Source of the DNA: Bryoerythrophyllum caledonicum
Taxonomy: Eukaryota; Streptophyta; Bryopsida; Pottiales; Pottiaceae
Reading direction: 5' to 3'
Length of the DNA: 64,000 nucleotides
NCBI GenBank assembly: GCA_963971425.1
Contig: OZ020515.1
Span: forward strand, 5,076,678 to 5,140,677
In this document: positions 22,067 through 35,088 of the stretch, in pieces
How the letters are laid out: each line of letters starts with the position of its first letter
How positions within the stretch are numbered: the first letter of the stretch is position 1
The notes under the pieces: generated by a model
Database searches by the model: none
The model's input: only the letters and a program-made list of their open reading frames with translations
What the model was told of the DNA's origin: nothing
Made by a program: the position numbers and the translations under genes

Positions 22067-23074
22067 CTTGTTGTTTGTCTCTGCGTGACGTGCCCTTCCT
22101 TTAGCTGCTCGTCCTCTCTTCGTGATTATGCTCTTCCTCTTGCAGTTCGTCTTCTCTTCGTGATCGTGCTCTTCCTCTTGCTGTTCAACTCTTCGTCATA
22201 GTGCCCTTTCTCTTGCTGTTTGTTCTTTCATCGTGATCGTGCTTTTCCTCTTGCTGTTTGTCTCTTCGTGATCGTGCCCTTCCTCTTGATGTTCGTCCTC
22301 TCTTCGAGATCGTGCTCTTCCTCTTCCTATTCGTTTTTGCATCATTGAGCTCTTCCTGTAGCTGTTCGTCTCTGCGTGATCGTGCTCTTTCTCTTATCGT
22401 TTGTCCTCTCTTTGTGATCGTGCTCTTCCTCTTGCTGTTCGTCCTCTCTTCCTGATCGTGCTCTTCCTCTTGTTGTTCGTTTCATCGTGATCGTGCTCTT
22501 TGTCTTAATGTTCATCCACTCTTCGTGATCGTGCTCTTCGTCTTGCTGTTTGTCCTCTCTTCGTGATAGTGCTCTTTTTCTTGCTGTTCGTCGTGTCTTC
22601 GTGATCGTGCTCTTCCTCTTGTTGTTTGTCTCTGATTGCTCTACCCATCCTCTTGCTTTTTGTCCTCTCTTCGTGATCGTGCTCTTCCTTTTACTGTTTG
22701 TCTCTGCGTGATCGTGCTCTTCCTTTTACTGTTCGTCTTTGCGCGATCATGCTCTTCCTCTTGTTGTTCGTCTTCTCTTCGTGATCGTGCTCTTCCTCTT
22801 GTTGTTCGTCTTCTCTTCGTGATCGTGCTCTTCCTCTTGCTATTCGTCTCTTCGTGATCGTGCCCTTTCTTTTGCTGTTCGTCCTCTCTTCGTGATGCTG
22901 CTCTTCCTCTTGTTGTTCGTCTTTGCGTCATCCAGCTCATCCTCTTGCTGCTCGTCTCTGTGTAATCGAGCCCTTCTTCTTGCTGTTCGTCCTTTCTTTG
23001 TGATTGTGCTCTTCCTCTTGCTGTTCGTCCTCTCTTTGTGATCGTGCTCTTCCTCTAGCTGTTCGTCTCTGCGT
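22067..23074. repeat. 38-bp minisatellite, left part
   Basis: Same unit as 7230-8065, many variants. It starts at the broken LTR edge and is interrupted at 23075 by a solo LTR, continuing at 25748. Variant combinations such as GATGCTGCTCTTCC followed by GCGTCATCCAGCTCATC recur here (near 22900) and at 26640 and 26785, so both sides are one array. Confidence 0.9.
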
Positions 23075-25747
23075 TGTCGTGTTGTAAATTAATATATCGT
23101 GTGAAAATATTAAAGATGTTGCCTTAGACATCGGATAGAATATGAAGAGAAAGATACAAAAGGTTGGGGTCGTAGAGAAATCCACGGTTTGGTTCAATGG
23201 GGGATAACCGGAGCTTGTTAGTATAACTTGGAAGCCTGCATCTTGTCACTGTAGCTGAGGGAAGCGTAGGTGGCCGGTTGGCTGCTTATTTCCTGCTTTC
23301 ACTAGCAAGTACCAAGTTGCAACTATCCAGGCCGTTCAACGAGTTTGATAAAGCTCGAACCCGGAACCGGCAGGCAACAATCAACGGACCTTGACAGCCA
23401 ACCAAGTCCGCAACTTGGCGACCATTAGTGGACTCAAGGCGGCTTTATACAACTGTTGAGGGACTGTACAATGTCGCGACCTTGTCCTTTAGCCAGATCT
23501 TTTTATGCGGGCTACTTTTAGTTTAAATAGAATTATTTATGGCTATTAGAGTAATTCAGTGAAGGCAAGCTTTTTAAAAAAGTTACTGAGAGATATAAAA
23601 ATGAAGATAGTTTCTTTGCCTCACATGATTTGCTTCAAGCCAATAGCTTGGATAGCTTAGAGTTGATAGTATGGATTCTCAATACCTAGATGAGTGGGAG
23701 TTGTCGTTATCGCAATTACCGGAGGATCCATTTCAATCTACTCAGCCATCAACTTCCAGACGGCGAGTGCGAGATGAAGCGGGGCCTTCCGAGCGTCGTG
23801 TTCAACCACGTCCAGATCCAAGTCTACGGCAATTTGCATTTGTGAATCTATAACCGGACGCGAGAGTTCTAGTAATTGTATTGGAGGCTGAAGCTTCATT
23901 GACGGGTGGCCATCAGATGGTGTTTGAAGGGTGTTTTGAAAATACCAATGAAGGCTAAATGGTGAGTCGCTTTTCTAATGAGATGGGTCACTATCTTTGG
24001 CTTCGAGGGCCGCTGACCTATTTAAGCGATGAACGGAGAGCGAGTTATGTTTCTGCAATGCTCCGTCAAATTCTAGAGTTATTATTCGGTTAGATAAAGG
24101 TAGAATCCATTTAGTTGTTAATATAGGAGTTTGTTATGTGTTTATGTTTATGTTAGATCAAGATCCAAGAAAGAAAAAGAAAAGAAGCTAAGAAAAGGTT
24201 GGACCGTCTTAGAATTCTTTTGGAACTTCACCTTTTGAAGCCCAATGGTTGGGGTTTATTTCCTATCTTATCTTGGTAGACTTTAGAGTGCTTTTGGAAG
24301 TTAACCAATAGGCTTTAGATGCCCATGTGGCTTAGACATGGGCTGATGTGGAAGGATAAGGGGGGGCGACTCTCTTTTCTTCTTGGGGTGTGTTTTTGGT
24401 GTGTGGGGAGTGCTATGAGAAAATTCCCGAGAGGGAGATCGAGCAGTGTGTATTCGTTTTTCATGAGAATGTTATGAAAATTTGTAGAATTGTTTCTTGT
24501 AAAGTTGCGCTTCTTCAAGCGGTGTTTTTGTTCAATTTGGAGTTCATACGCAAAAGTTATGAGAGATTGAGTGAGGAGTAGTTGGCCGCTACCCAATTAG
24601 AAGAGCAGTAACTTCGGGCCTTCACCACGGCTTTGATACTTTGTGTTCGGACTTGAAATTTGGGAGAAGTATATCTCATTGTACTAGCTTTCTAAGAAGC
24701 TATCATTCGATTCATTTAAATGGGCTATGAAAAAGTTATAGGCATCTAAGTAGAGGAGAGTTCTGCCGTCTTGGAAGTGGGGAGGCGTGAGTTTTGAGCT
24801 TACATAACTTTTAGTGAATAGATTAGTTTAAAATGAAATTTTAAGGAATTGTAGCTTGTTAAATTATATTTTTATAAAGCTATTATACAACTCATGTAGA
24901 ATCGTAGTATAGAAGTTATAGCCGCCGAAGTTGGAGAGGATTTGCTGCCATCAACATAAGAAGGCACAAACTTTGAACCTCCATAACTTTTAGAAGATAG
25001 TTTAGAATAACCTGAGATTTTGGAGGGTGTTAGCTTATTGCACCAGCTTTCCAAAAAGTTATAGCACTTGGCATTTGGCGGCTCGAACCATCTGTGGCAT
25101 CAATCTGAAGCTCGCAGCTAGTGTGGTAAAGAACTTTGGGAGGTCTTTTGTGTTTTTGAACACTTCAAGACTTGAAGATAAGAAGATTTGAAGACTTGAA
25201 GAATGAAGACATGAAGACTTGAAGATAAGAAGACAAGAAGACTCGCGTGTTGTGGCTTGTGGCTTTGTTATTCCTAGCCGGCTTTGGAGGCTCGTTGTCT
25301 TTATTTGTTATTCCCAGCCGGTTTTGGAGGCTAGTTGTTTTTCAATTCTGTTTCGTAAACTTTGTTGCGGCAAAGCGGGGTTAATGGCCTACACGGTCGT
25401 GTTTATGTTGTTCCCACCGGTGAGGCGCGATTGCTGGTCACCGTGGATTTGAAGTTTAGGAGCCAATCTTTCGGACGGTCAGCTCGTGGTTTGGCCGTCT
25501 CGTTTTACCTGTCCGAGGCCATGGTTTCTTATCACCTACCCTTACCCTTAACCCTTTAGAGCCACCACAGGATAGGCCAACGGGGAGGAGTTTGAAGATT
25601 GAAGAATGAAGATTAAAGATTTGAAGACAAGAGGATTTGGTGGTCAAGACTAGAGATTTATTTGGAGACAATCTTTGTTCTCAAACCATTTCTAGCAGCA
25701 GCTAGGATCTCCACGATTTTCCAAAGAAAAACTCTCGCTACTCGACA
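23075..25747. mobile_element. Solo LTR of a second family, 4-bp target duplication
   Basis: Starts TGTCGTGTTGTAAATT and ends ACTCGACA (inverted ends TGTCG/CGACA). It is flanked by GCGT at 23071-23074 and 25748-25751 and inserted into the minisatellite. It is clearly related to 52751-54471; shared blocks include CCACGGTTTG, GCTTTCTAAGAAGCTAT-like text, GAGGCTAGTTGT, CGGTCGTGTTTATG and CTTTAGAGCCACCACAGGATA. It is about 950 bp longer than that copy. The extra part (about 23550-24600) holds a 60-codon ORF (23671-23853) followed in frame by more open sequence after stops. The origin of that insert is unknown. Confidence 0.85.
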
Positions 25748-28700
25748 GCGTGATCGTGCTCTTCCTCTTGTTGTTCGTCCTCTCTTTGTGATCGTGCTCT
25801 TCCTTTTGCTATTCGTCTCTGCGTGATCATGCTCTTCCTCTTGTTGTTCGTCCTCACTTCGTGATCGTACTCTTTTTCTTGTTGTTTGTCTCTACGTGAT
25901 CGTGTTTTTCCTCTTGCTGTTTGTCATGTCTTTGTGATCGTGCTCTTCCTCTTGTTGTTGGTCTCTTTGCGATCGTGCCCTTCCTCTTGCTGTTCGTCCT
26001 CTCTTCGTGATTGTGCTCTTCCTCTTGCTGTTCGTCTCTGCGTAATCGTGCCCTTCCTCTTGTTGTTTGTCCTCTGTTCGTGATTGTGCTCTTCCTCCTA
26101 CTGTTCGTCCTCTCTGCGTGATCATACTGTTCTTCTTGCTTTTTGTCCACTATTCGTGATCGTGCTCTTCCTCTTGCTGTTCGTCTCATCGTGATCGCGG
26201 TCTTCGTTTTGCTGTTGGTCCTCTCTTTGTGATAGTGCTCTTCCTCTTACTGTTCGTCCTCTCTGCGTGATTGTGCTCTTCCTCGTGCTGTTTGTCCTCT
26301 CTTTGTGAACGAGGTCTTCCTCTTGCTGTTTGTCCTCCCTTCGTGATCGTCCTCTTCCTCTTGTTGCTCGACGTCTCTTCGTGATCGTGCTCTTCCTCTT
26401 GCGATTCGTCTCTGCTTGATCTACCCTTCCTCTTGTTGTTCGTCCTCTATTCGTGATCCTGCTCTTCCTCTTGCTGATCGTCCTCTCTTCGTGATCGTGC
26501 TCTTCCTTTTGATGTTTGTCTCTGCGTGATCGAGCTCTTCTTCTTGTTGTTCGTCTTCTCTTCATGATCGTGCTCCTCCTCTTGCTATTCGTCTCTTTGT
26601 GATCGTGCCCTTCCTCTTGCTGTTCGTCCTCTCTTCGTGATGCTGCTCTTCCTCTTGTTGTTCGTCTTTGCGTCATCCAGCTCATCTTCTTGCTGCTCAT
26701 CTCTGTGTAATCGAGCCCTTCCTCTTGCTGTTCGTCCTTTCTTCGTGATTGTGCTCTTCCTCTTGCTGTTCGTCCTCTCTTCGTGATGCTGCTCTTCCTC
26801 TTGTTGTTCGTCTTTGCGTCATCCAGTTCATCTTCTTGCTGCTCGTCTCTGTGTAATCGAGCCCTTCCTCTTGCTGTTTGTCCTTTCTTTGTAATTGTGC
26901 TCTTCCTCTTGCTGTTCGTCCTCTCTTCGTGATCGTGCTCTTTCTCTAGTTGTTCGTCTCTACGTGATCGTGCTCTTTCTCTTGTTGTTTGTCCTCTCTT
27001 TGTGATCGTGCTCTTCCTCTTGATGTTCGTCCTCTCCTCCTGATTGTGCTCTTCCTCTTGCTGTTGGTCTTCTCTTCGTAATCGTGCACTTCCTCTTGTT
27101 GCTTCTCCTCTCTTCGTGATCGTGCTCTTCTTCTTGTTGTTCGTCTTTTCGTGATAGTGCCGTTCCTCTTGTTGTTCGTCCTCTCTTCGTGATCGTGTTG
27201 TTCCTCTTGCTGTTCGTCTTTGCGTCATCGAGCTCTTACTCTTCCTTTTCGTCTCTGCGTAATCGTGCCCTTCTTTTTGCTATTCGTCCTGTCTTCGTGA
27301 TAATGCTCTTCCTCTTGCTGTTCGTCTCTTCGTGATCGTGCTCTTCCTCTTGCTGTTGATCTCTGCGTGATCGTGCCCTTCTTCTAGCTGCTCGTCCTAT
27401 CTTCGTGATCGTGCTCTTCCTCTTGCTGTTCGTCTTTGCGTCATCGAGCTCTTCCTCTTGCTTTTCGTCTGTGCATAATCGTGCCCTTCCTTTTGTTGTT
27501 CGTCCTCTCTTTGTGATCGTGCTCTTCCTCTTGCTGCTCGTCTCTTCGTGATCGTGCCCTTCCTCTTGCTGTTCATCCTCTCTTTGTGATTGTGTTTTTT
27601 CTCTTGTTGTTCGTCCTCTCTTCGTGATCGTGCTCTTCCTCTTGCTGTTCGTCTCCGCGTAATCCTGCCCTTTCTCTTGTTGTTCGTCCTCTTTTGGTGA
27701 TTGTACTCTACCTCGTGCTGTTCGTCCACTCTTCGTGATCGTGCTCTTCCTCTTCTTGTTCGTCTTCTCTTTGTGATCGTGCTCTTTCTCTTGTTGTTCG
27801 TCTCTGCATGATCGTGCCCTTCCTGTAGCTGCTCGTCCTCTCTTTGTGATCGTGCTCTTTTTCTTGTTGTTCGTCTTTTCTTCGTGATCGTGCACTTCCT
27901 CTTGCTGTTCGTCCTCTCTTCGTGATCGTGCTCTTCCTCTTGCTGTTCGTCTCTTCGTGATAGTGCCCTTCCTCTTGCTGTTCGTCCTCTCTTCGTGATC
28001 GTGCTCTTTCTCTTGGTGTTCGTCTTTGCGTCATCGAGCTTTTCTTCTTGCTTTTCATCTCTGCGTAATCGTGCCCTTCTTCTTGTTGTTCGTCCTTTCT
28101 TCGTGATCGTATTCTTCCTCTTACTGTTCGTCTCTTCGTGATAGTGCCCTTCCTCTTGATGTTCGTCCACTCTTCGTCAACGTGCTCTTCCTTTTGCTGT
28201 TCGTCTTTGCGTCATCGAGCTCTTCCTCTTGCTTTTCGTCTCTGCGTAATCGTGCCCTTCCTCTTGTTGTTTGTCCTCTCTTTGTGATCGTGCTCTTCCT
28301 CTTGTTGTTCGTCCTCTCTTCGTGATCGTGCTCTTCCTTTTGCTCTTCGTCCTCTCTTCGTGATCGTGCACTTCGTCTTGCTGTTCGTCCTCTCTTTGTG
28401 ATCGTGCTCTTCGTCTTGCTGTTTGTCGTCTCTTTGTGATCGTGCTCTTCCTCTAGTTGTTCGTCTCTCTGTGATCGTGCTCTTCCTCTTGTTGTTTGTC
28501 CTCTCTTTGTGATCGTGCTCTTCCTCTTGTTGTTCGTCCTCTCTTCGTGATCGTGCACTTCCTCTTGCAGTTTGTCTCTGCGTGATCGTGCCCTTCCTCT
28601 AGCGGCTCCTCCTCTCTTTGTGATCGTGCTCTTCGTCTAGCTGTTCGTCCTCTGTTCGTGATCGTGCTCTTCCTCTTGCAGTTTGTCTCTGCGTGATGGT

Positions 28701-30204
28701 GCTCTTTTTCGTGTTGTTCACCCTCACTTCGTGATTGTGCTTTTCCTCTTGCTGTTCATCATCTCTTCGTGATCGTGCACTTTGTCTTGCTGTTCGTCCT
28801 CTCTTTGTGATCGTGCTCTTCGTCTTGCTGTTTGTCGTCTCTTCGTGATCGTGCTCTTCCTCTAGCTGTTCGTCTCTCTGTGATCGTGCTCTTCCTCTTG
28901 TTGTTTGTCCTCTCTTTGTGATCGTGCTCTTCCTCTTGTTGTTCGTCCTCTCTTCGTGATCGTGCACTTCCTCTTGCAGTTTGTCTCTGCGTGATCGTGC
29001 CCTTCCTCTAGCGGCTCCTCCTCTCTTTGTGATCGTGCTCTTCGTCTAGCTGTTCGTCCTCTGTTCGTGATCGTGCTCTTCCTCTTGCAGTTTGTCTCTG
29101 CGTGATGGTGCTCTTTTTCGTGTTGTTCACCCTCACTTCGTGATTGTGCTTTTCCTCTTGCTATTCATCATCTCTTCGTGAACGTGCTCTTTGTCTTGCT
29201 GTTCGTCTCTGCGTGATCATGCCCTTCCTCATGTTGTTCGTCCTCTCTTCGTGATCGTGTTGTTCATCTTGTTGTTCATCTCCGTGTAATCGTGCCCTTC
29301 CTCTTGCTATTCGTCCTTTCTTCGTGATCGTGCTCTTCCTCTTGCTGTTCGTCCTCTCTTCGTGATCGTGCTCTTCCACTTGCTGTTCGTCCTCTCTTCG
29401 TGATCGTGCTCTTCCTCTTGTTGTTTGTCTGTGCCTGATAACACTCTTTTTCTTGCTGTTCACATTCTCTTTGTGATCCTGCTCTTTCTCTTCTTGCTCA
29501 CCTTTTCTTCGTGATCGTGCTCTTCCTCTTGTTGTTCGTCTTTGCGTCATTGAGCTTTTCCTCTTGCTTTTCGTCTCTGCGTAATCGTGCCCTTCCTCTT
29601 GCTCTTTGTCCTCTCTTCGTGATCGTGCTCTTCCACTTGTTGTTCGTCTCCGCGTAATCCTGCCCTTCCTTTTGCTGTTCATCCTCTCTTGGTGATTGTC
29701 CTCTTCCTCTTGTTGTTCCTCCTCTCTTCGTGATCGTGTTCTTTCTCTTGTAGCTCGTCCACTCTTCGTGATCGTGCTCTTCCTCTTCATGTTCGTCCTC
29801 TCTTCTTGATCGTGCTCTTCCTCATGTTGTTCCTCTCTGCATGATCGTGAACTTGTTCTTGCTGTTCGTCCTCTCTTCGTGATCGTGTTGATCCTCTTGT
29901 TGTTCCTCTCCGCGTAATCCAGCCCTTTCTCATGTTGTCCGTCCTCTCTTCGTGATCGTGCTCTTTCTAATGCTGTTCGTCCTCTCTTCATGATCGAGCT
30001 CCTCCTCTTGTTGTTCGTCCTCTCTTCGTGATCGTGCTCTTCCTCTTGCTTTTCGACTCTGCGTGATCGTGCCCTTGTTCTTGCTGGTCGTCCTCTCTTT
30101 GTGATCGTGCTATTCCTATTGCTGTTCGTCTCCGCATAATCCTACCCTTCCTCATGTTGTCCATCCACTCTTCGTGATCGTGCTCTTCCTCCTCCTGTTC
30201 GACC
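25748..30204. repeat. 38-bp minisatellite, main array
   Basis: Over 4.4 kb of the 38-bp unit (on the order of 115 copies by length). A higher-order repeat of about 409 bp is visible (for example around 28558 and 28967). The minus strand yields long Lys/Arg/Glu-rich frames, up to 368 codons, simply because the unit lacks stops in all three phases. I do not call them genes. Confidence 0.92.
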
Positions 30205-30692
<488 letters not shown>

Positions 30693-30704
30693 ACTATACG
30701 ATGG

Positions 30705-30960
30705 TTATTGGATCCAAGCAACTTCTTCGAAAGAGAAGTCTTCACCTCTGATTGACAGACCCACTGCGCAAGTAAGGTATACCATATCATCAGGTCGAAG
30801 AGTGATTGCTTGGATTTTGCCAAAACTCTTCCGCAACGCCGATGTATGCTTCTCCAGCTCAAAGGAATATTCCGTCACCCATATGAAGGCGCTCGACTCA
30901 TCCACTTCTGCGATCCACTAACCGTGGCTCTCCCAGATTGTATCAATATTTGGTGGTGCC
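30705..30960 (-). pseudogene. Unrecognised exon-like remnant
   Basis: The minus strand reads a plausible protein stretch (IDTIWESHG, a TAG, then IAEVDESSAFIWVTEYSFEL, TCAVGLSIRGEDFSFEEV) ending in TAA at the microsatellite. Composition is protein-like and unlike the flanking repeats. I do not recognise the family. It may be another captured fragment. Confidence 0.35.
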
Positions 30961-32120
30961 ATAACGCAATACTCAAAAAACCTGTATATCATTACAAAAC
31001 AAAAGTCACTATTAGTATGGAATAAGAATTTTTGAACCACCACTCATTGCACAATATTTTTGAACATGCAATACCCCTTGTCTACCTCTAAAAACTTTTG
31101 CACTACACAAGATCTAAATCCAATACCATCGTGTTAAGCATGCTGTTAGTTCTTTGGTGAAATACCATATTAATCCAAGTCAATTATTTTCACACATTGT
31201 CACACATTTTCGGGGAGAGTACCAGAAAACTTCTACCTTTCCACATAAAACTTTGAGAACTTCGTACGATTCACTTTTGATTTTGCGTACAGCATTATGC
31301 GATGTAAAACTTCTTACTGACCATTTGGATTCTCATTTAAAACAATATCGAGTTCACAAAAAAACATAACGTGAATTGAGAAATTTTGGACCTCCACTTA
31401 TTGCACATTTTTAAAAAATATGCTACACCCCTTGTGTACCTCTAAAAACTTTTGCACTACGCGAGATCTAAATCGAATACCATCGTGTTAAGCATGTTGT
31501 TAGTTCATTGGTGAAAAAGCATATTAATCCAAGTCAATTATTTTCACACATTGTCACACATTTTCGAGGAGAGTACCAAAAAACTTCTACCTTTCCACAT
31601 AAAACTTTGAGATCTTCGTATGATTCACTTTTGATTTTTTCTACGGCATTATGTGATGTATACCTTCGTATTGACCATTTGGATTCTCATTTCAAACGAT
31701 ATCAAGTTCACAAAAAAACATAACGTGAATTGTGAATTTTTGAACCCCCATTGCACAATTAATTTGAATATGCTACACCCCTTTTCTAACTCTAAAAATT
31801 GGTATATAGCAAATTAACATCATGCTTAACATTATGGTAATTAATTGAGACCTTTTATAGTGCAAAAATGTGACACCAATTGAAATCAAAGACTGCTGAT
31901 CCAGAAAACGCAGGGAAGAAAATGAGCATTTTCACTACTTCAAACATTACAATCTTTCAATCCGTGCGGTGAAACTTTATGAAATTTATGTAAGCATATT
32001 ACTTAATAAGTCATCATTTAGATCCTACGGTTAAAACTAAAAAAAAAACATTAATTGTAGAGGCTTTCTAATTGCACAAAAACAAGCAATTTTAACGATA
32101 TTTGGGTTAGATATTCTCTA
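30961..32120. repeat. Dispersed noncoding repeat, tandem copies about 354 bp apart
   Basis: Two copies 354 bp apart (compare 31154 and 31508) share TTTTCACACATTGTCACACA, CTTCTACCTTTCCACATAAA and CATTTGGATTCTCATTT. A third partial copy follows. Parts recur at 33500-35060 and, more distantly, 40160-41400 (the CTTCAAACNNTNNAATCTT and TCCGTGCGGTG landmarks). No gene. It behaves like subterminal sequence of a transposon family. Confidence 0.7.
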
Positions 32121-32426
32121 CATTATTTATGGACCAACGTACTTGGGGTATCAATATCTAGGGTATCACGACCAGGGTATGAGTTCCTTGGTACCACAAC
32201 CGGTTATCAACCGGTGCATCAAATTAGGGTTTGGATTAGGGTTTGGATTTCCAAGTATCAATAAGGATATCAATCCTTTGCTCAAGTGGGTAGTCCTAGG
32301 AGGGGTGTGCGTGCGCACACCCCTGGTAGAAGTTGTGATGAGGCTGTGAGTGAGAGGGTAGGGTTAGGAGGAGAGAGACAATGTGTGGGAGGTGTGAGGA
32401 GATGTGTGGGAGATGTGTGGGAGAGA

Positions 32427-32626
32427 NNNNNNNNNNNNNNNNNNNNNNNNNNNNNNNNNNNNNNNNNNNNNNNNNNNNNNNNNNNNNNNNNNNNNNNNNN
32501 NNNNNNNNNNNNNNNNNNNNNNNNNNNNNNNNNNNNNNNNNNNNNNNNNNNNNNNNNNNNNNNNNNNNNNNNNNNNNNNNNNNNNNNNNNNNNNNNNNNN
32601 NNNNNNNNNNNNNNNNNNNNNNNNNN
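32427..32626. other. Assembly gap (200 N)
   Basis: Two hundred unknown bases. The left flank is GTGTGGGAGATGTGTGGGAG repeats; both sides carry TAGGGTTTGG-type text. Confidence 1.
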
Positions 32627-35088
32627 TGGAACTAGGGTTTGGGTTCTTGTGTGTAGAGGCTAGGGTTTCAAGTAGTGCGCTGATGTGCCATATTGAGGAT
32701 TTTGTGCAATACTACGAGCTGCTCTTTTGACTCACTTTATGAGGTTTTCGTGTCATTTTTTCAGTATAACAATGCTTGCACTCTCTAGTTGTTGACTGCT
32801 ATCATGTTTTCTTGTTGAAATTGCAATTTTGTACATACTCCAGTTGGTGTTCTCATTTGTGTAATCAAATATTGGTACTCACCTAACACTAACGTAATTC
32901 TGTCTGAACTTCAATCATCATGAACATATCCCTGGAATTCCTCATATTCAGAATTGAAACAAAGTTAGAAGCTTACCAAGTTCGCAAAAATCTCCTCGAT
33001 GTGCGAATTTCCTCCAATCTACACAGAATACAAATTTGACAGAAATTAGTGAATGAAGTAAAAATGCACATAGCCTTGAGGTTTTGATTGCAAGAGTGCC
33101 CACCTTAGAAACTGCAAAGAGAAATGACCTCTAGGTTTGCATAGAAACCTTTTATCCATGTTGGAACCTTGTGCCTCAAATTTACTAGTAAAAATTTGAC
33201 TTTAAGAACTTTGGACCTTTTGCTTTGTTTCTCCATATGTTAATTTTTTCAATATATTATATTAAAATTTCGGGCTTTATGTAATACGAAGATACATATA
33301 GGATTTTTTATCACATAGTTTACTATATAAACTTTATGCATATGTTGCAGGTAAAGGGGGAAGGATTGAGAAACATGTCCAACAACAAGGACGGAATGGT
33401 GATATAATGTTGAACGCCATCAAGCATCAATGCGTGTACCGCTAACACCTGCAACGTATCTTGAGGTAAACATTTATTTTTATACAAGTTTAACCCCTAA
33501 GGTACCAAGTGTGCAAAAAGGGCTTTTTGAAAGTTCGGTCAGGTTCCTATGGTGTTAATTTCCAACATTCTTCTTTGAAATTTTTACAATAAAAAGACAT
33601 TACCAAGACCTTAGTGGGAAAACAATTTTTACCTAAATTGGACATTTGATGAAAAAGTTATAGGGTTTTGAATTTTAAATGGGGAGGGCGGGCACCTCGG
33701 GCACCTCCAAAAACTTTTGATAGGACACTCTATTGAAAGTAAGATTTTCAATACTTGCAAGTAATATTATTTCCCTTCATATTGTCAAAAAAAAGTTCTT
33801 GTCTTTAGTGAAAAATAGCATACCAACCGAAGTCAAACATTTTCACACATCGGGCAAGGTACCAAAAAAACTTCTTGTTTTCCAAATAGAACCTAGATAT
33901 CTTCATATTTTTCACTTTTTATTTTTTCCACATCAATATGTAATGTAAACCTTCATATTAACCATTCGGATTATCAATCAAAAACATATTAAGTTAAAAA
34001 AAAATGAAATTGTGAATTAACAAATTTCAAGCCTCCGCTCCTTGCACACTTGTTTTAAATATGCTACACCCGGTCTCTACCTCTAAAAAATGGTGTGTAA
34101 TGATCTTACATCATGCTTAACAAGATGGTAATATATTTAGACCTTTTGTAGTGAAATTTTTTGACACCAACTGAAGTCAAGGTATGTTGATCCACTAAAC
34201 GCAGGGAAGAAAATGAACCATTTGGTTGACTTCAAACACTGTAATCTTTTAATCCTTGGGGACAAAGTTTATGAAATTTTGTACATGTATTACTTAATAA
34301 GCCTTTATTGAGATCCTACGGTCAGAACTAAAAATCAAAGTTTTTGTTTCCTTCTTTATTCGTTGCACTAGAATCCATTTAGTTTGAAGTGTTTTTGGTG
34401 TAAAACTGTCACGATACCTTAGGGGTTAAGATTGATTCTTGATTGATCTTTTGTACTATGTTGTTTGTAGAATAACCTTTATGTGGATGAACAAATCCAT
34501 TATTTAATTAGCGATTGTAACAAGTTCCAATGGTGTCAATAATAGCAAGTAGACAACATGGTTCATTTTCTTCCCTAGCTTCAGTGAATTCCCTTCGTTT
34601 CAGTTCACTTGGATTCGAAAGATTGCATCACATATGATCTAGGTTCATTATCATCATGTGAAGAATGATTAGTTCCATTATTCACCAATGTTTAGGAATG
34701 CAAAAGAGGTGTAGCATATTTAACCCCTAATGGATCAAGTGTCAAAAATTGGCTTGTTGAATGTTCGGTCAGGTTTCTATGGTGTCAATTTCCAACATTC
34801 CTCTTTGAAAATTTTACTATAGAAAGGCATTACCAAAACCTTAGTGGGAAAACAATTTTGACCAACATTGGACATTTGATCAAAAAGTTATAGGGTTTTT
34901 AATTTAAAATGGAGAGAGCAAGCAAGTTGGGCACCTCCAAAAACTTTTGCTAGGACACTCTGTTGATTGTGAGATTTTTTGTACTCAAAAATAAAATTAT
35001 TTCCCTTGATGTTGTCAAAATAAGCTCTTGTCTTTATTGAAAAATAGCATACCAACCCAAATCAAACATTTTCACACATTGTCAGTCA
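32627..35088. repeat. Noncoding repeats before the DUF7869-like ORF
   Basis: No gene. The part 33480-34420 and the part 34700-35080 are diverged copies of one sequence (for example CTATGGTGT..AATTTCCAACATTC at 33547 and 34779, and CATTACCAA.ACCTTAGTGGG at 33598 and 34829). These also resemble 31000-32100. The last copy runs directly into the ORF at 35089 through TTGTCAG, a possible splice acceptor. Confidence 0.65.

Noticed and set aside
25854..29991. Long minus-strand ORFs rich in Lys/Arg/Glu
   Set aside because: They are produced by a 38-bp tandem repeat without stops in any phase; no promoter, no conserved domain, and copies occur in unrelated places.
32286..32730. ORFs containing long runs of X
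   Set aside because: They span the 200-N gap; nothing can be said.
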